Below, piece by piece: positions 28,926 through 31,473 of a stretch of DNA of 31,473 bases. The stretch covers positions 226,700 through 258,172 of the forward strand of contig JBBHKE010000422.1 of NCBI GenBank assembly GCA_037447655.1, written 5' to 3'. Numbering within the stretch: the first letter of the stretch is position 1; every line of letters begins with the position of its first letter. The translations under genes were made by a program, and so were the position numbers. The notes beneath the pieces are model-generated. The model made no database searches and was not told where the DNA came from. It saw nothing but the letters and a program-made list of their open reading frames with translations. The DNA comes from Zygnema cylindricum. Its lineage: Eukaryota; Streptophyta; Zygnematophyceae; Zygnematales; Zygnemataceae.

Positions 28926-30069
28926 TTATATCTTTTCAAGTCTTTTTTTATTCTATCTTTAAACCTTTTTATTTGTTTTTGTTGTGTTTTTGTTTCGTTT
29001 TCGTTCTGTTTCATTCTTTTTTAATTATATTTTCTTTTTTTTTTCATTTTATTTTTATTATTTTTTTATATTGTTTTTTTTTTCGGTTTTATTCAGATTT
29101 CATTTTGTTTTCAACTATTTTTACTCTATTTTTATTTTGTTTTTTCTTTGATTTTAATTTGTTTTGATTTTTTTTTTGTCGTTTGTTCTTTTATCATTGT
29201 CCTTTTTTTTAATTCTTCTTGTTTTAAAATCAATTTTTTTCTTTTTGTTTTGTTCTTTCTTTATGCTATTTTAAAGTTTTAACCAAGTTTTTGTTCTTAA
29301 TTATTTTTTTGTGGTTTATTCTGTTCCCTTGTTTTCATTTTATTTTTGTTTTTATTTATTGGTTTTGTATTTTATTTAATTAATATATTGTTTTCTTCAT
29401 TTGTTTCTGTATTTATTCTTTTTTATTTACTCCTATCATATTTTTCATTTTGTTTTCTGTATTTATATTTTGTTTGTTCTTTTTTTATTTTTGAAGGTTT
29501 CTTCTGTATTTACATTTATTTTCTATTTATTACATGTATACAATGTTTTTTTTATTTATTTTTTTTAGCTGTTGTTTTTTATTTATTTTTTGTTATTTTT
29601 TTGTTTTAATTTGCTTTTATTTGGTTTTTATTCTAATTTTACTCAATTTGTTTTTTTCTGTTTTTCAATTTTACTCATTTTTTCAAGGATTTTTTTGTAT
29701 CATTAAATTATTTTGTTTTTTTTTTTTAGATCTATTTTCATTCCATTTTTTTTTGTTTTCTTTTTATTCAGTTACATTTATCTTCTATTTTTGTATTGTA
29801 TTTATCCTATTTGTATTTTGTTTTTATTTTTTTCTTTTGTCATCGATTTTTATTATGTTTTTTTTCTATTTTGTTCATTTGTTTTTCTTTCATTATTATT
29901 ATTTTTTTTTCTTTGTTTTTTTTTATTGTTTTTACATTTTATTCTTTTACCATTTTATTTTTTTATGTTTTCTTTTCTATCTGTCAATCTGATTTCTTTT
30001 GCTTTTATTTCATGTTTTAATGTTTCTCAATATTTCTCCGTTCAGTTTTTATTTATTTCCTTTTTTTAT
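28926..30069. repeat. T-rich, strand-asymmetric spacer
   Basis: Same composition and word set as the other T-rich blocks. Long Phe/Leu-rich frames are artefacts. Confidence 0.85.
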
Positions 30070-30152
30070 GATCACATGAAAAGCCCATAACACAACTTAC
30101 GATAAAGTCGCCGACCAAAGGCTTACCATAAAAACGCCTACTTTTGAACTAT
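30070..30152. other. Isolated non-T-rich island
   Basis: About 80 bp with ordinary composition (AAAGCCCATAACACAAC, AAAGTCGCCGACCAAAGG and following) inside more than 2 kb of T-rich sequence. On the - strand it contains GTTATGGGC, nine nt of the primer-site motif of the copia families. It may be an old insertion footprint, with no coding potential. Confidence 0.4.
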
Positions 30153-30539
30153 TTTTTTTTCATGTGTTTTATTTTGATTTTTATTATTATTTTTTTCCTT
30201 TTATATTTCTAATTTTTGTTTTGTTTTTATTTTTTTTTTTCACTTTTATTTTGTGTTTTTTCTATTTTCTTTCTAAGTTTTATTCTATTTTTGTTCCCAA
30301 TTTATTCTGTTTTTACTCATTTATTATTTTTTTCTACTATTTTTTCTATCTTTATTTCTTTTTTTAATTGTCTATTATTTTTCTATTTTTTTACTATTTT
30401 CTGTTTATTTATTGCTGTTTTCTTTATTTTGTTTTTGTCATGTTTTAACATTGTGTTTTTTTATTTTTAACGTGTAAATTATTGAATTTTTATATTTATC
30501 CTATTTTGCTTTATTCGGTTATTTTTTTTGTTTTTATTC
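30153..30539. repeat. T-rich spacer before the last minisatellite
   Basis: T-dominated. The end (AAATTATTGAATTTTTATATTTATCCTATTTTG) aligns with 24950-24980 and marks the approach to a third minisatellite-bearing unit. Confidence 0.8.
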
Positions 30540-31125
30540 TGTTTGAGAATCTTTCCTTCGACCCTCCTAAAAACCATATTCAGTGTGACAAGAGATCTTA
30601 CCCTCACCACTCCCCCAAACCATATTTAGTGTGACGGGGGAGCTTACCCTCACCTTCCCCCCAAATCATGTTTAGTTTGATAGGGGATCTTACACACTCC
30701 CCATCCTTGGACTATATATTGTGTGACGGGATTGGTGGGATTGTGACAGAGGAGCTTAGCCTCACCCCTCTTCTAAACCTTAATTAGTGCGATAGAAAAG
30801 CTTAGATTCACTTCTTCCCTCGAACCATATTTAATGTGATCGGGAACGTACCTTTACCCGGAACCATATTTAGGGTGACGAGGGAATTTAACTTCACGAC
30901 TTCCCCAAACTATGTTTTATGTGATAAATGAGCGTACCCTCTCCCCTCCCCCGAACCATAATAGTGTGATAATTGAGGTTACCCTCACCTCTCCCCTCTA
31001 CCATCTTTAGTGTGACAGGAGTCTTACCTTCAGCCCTATTTCAAACTATTCTACTGTGATGGTGGAGCTTACCCTCACCCTTTCCCCACATTATATTTAG
31101 TGTAACAAGGAGTTGATGCTAACTT
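30540..31125. repeat. ~45-bp minisatellite block, third unit (about 12 copies)
   Basis: The longest block. AAACCATATTTAGTGTGAC followed by GGGGGAGCTTACCCTCACC recurs with variants every ~42-55 bp. The first units correspond to 11218 and 25014. Confidence 0.88.
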
Positions 31126-31473
31126 TTTTTTGTGTGTTTTTATTGTGATTTTTACTGTAATTTTTTTGATCTGTTTTGTTGTGTGTATATTTTAATTTTA
31201 TTATATTTTTATTGTGTTTCCCCTATTTTACATCTAAGTTTTATTCTATTTATAATCTGATTGTATTCTCGTTTTAATCTGTTTTTGCTTAGTGTTTATT
31301 ATTATCCATTTTTTTATTTATTTTTATTTATTATTTTGTTTTTTTTTTAATCATGAAGGCTTTTTTTTATGTTTGCTTTCTAGCTATAATATATCTACAC
31401 TATTTTTCTTTTATTTATTTTTTATTTATTTTTGTTTTTTTCCCATTTTTTTTGTTTTTAATTTGTTTATAAT
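31126..31473. repeat. T-rich spacer to the window end
   Basis: T-dominated sequence. It corresponds in position to 11591-11894 of the first unit. No gene is seen. Confidence 0.75.

Overview
This is an intergenic, transposon-dominated window from a nuclear eukaryotic genome. I see no host protein-coding gene, no rRNA or tRNA gene and no CRISPR array. The coding material is Ty1/copia retrotransposon sequence with plant-style Gag, integrase, RT and RNase H motifs. A streptophyte (land plant or charophyte alga) is the likeliest source, but the species cannot be read from the window.

The backbone is extremely T-rich on the + strand, with (TA)n runs and a ~45-bp minisatellite whose core resembles AAACCATATTTAGTGTGAC. 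When the large insertions are removed by eye, the backbone resolves into parts of at least two consecutive copies of a ~5.2-kb tandem unit. For example, 3300-3618 matches 24285-24554, 10763-11473 matches 24559-25268, 12410-13540 matches 27640-28770, and 22190-22380 matches 28780-28925.

Four insertions decorate this array. (1) 3619-10758 is an insertion with Helitron-like ends on the - strand, carrying GTACG-rich, 25-bp and 49-bp tandem repeats. (2) Nested inside its 49-bp array is a complete but mutated minus-strand copia element (5609-10575, target duplication ACCGC, LTRs about 99% identical). (3) 13541-22179 is a composite minus-strand copia: LTR, pol-gag remnant, truncated and divergent middle LTR, second internal region, LTR, flanked by a CCCCC target duplication. 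Its right half keeps a 912-codon Gag-protease-integrase frame but has lost the RT core. Its left half keeps YVDD and RNase H motifs but has no 5' Gag. (4) A plus-strand, 5'-truncated copia of a different lineage lies at about 25269-28101; the equivalent place in the other unit holds what looks like a solo LTR.

The most interesting signal is shared by the two minus-strand families. Directly after the 5' LTR lies GGTTATGGGCC(C), the complement of the anticodon arm (including CAU) of initiator tRNA-Met, the half-tRNA type of primer site known from Drosophila copia. In both families the Gag ATG sits exactly 18 nt inside the LTR, so the primer site is translated in frame, and the frame ends about 13 nt before the 3' LTR. 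The internal region is therefore essentially all coding sequence.
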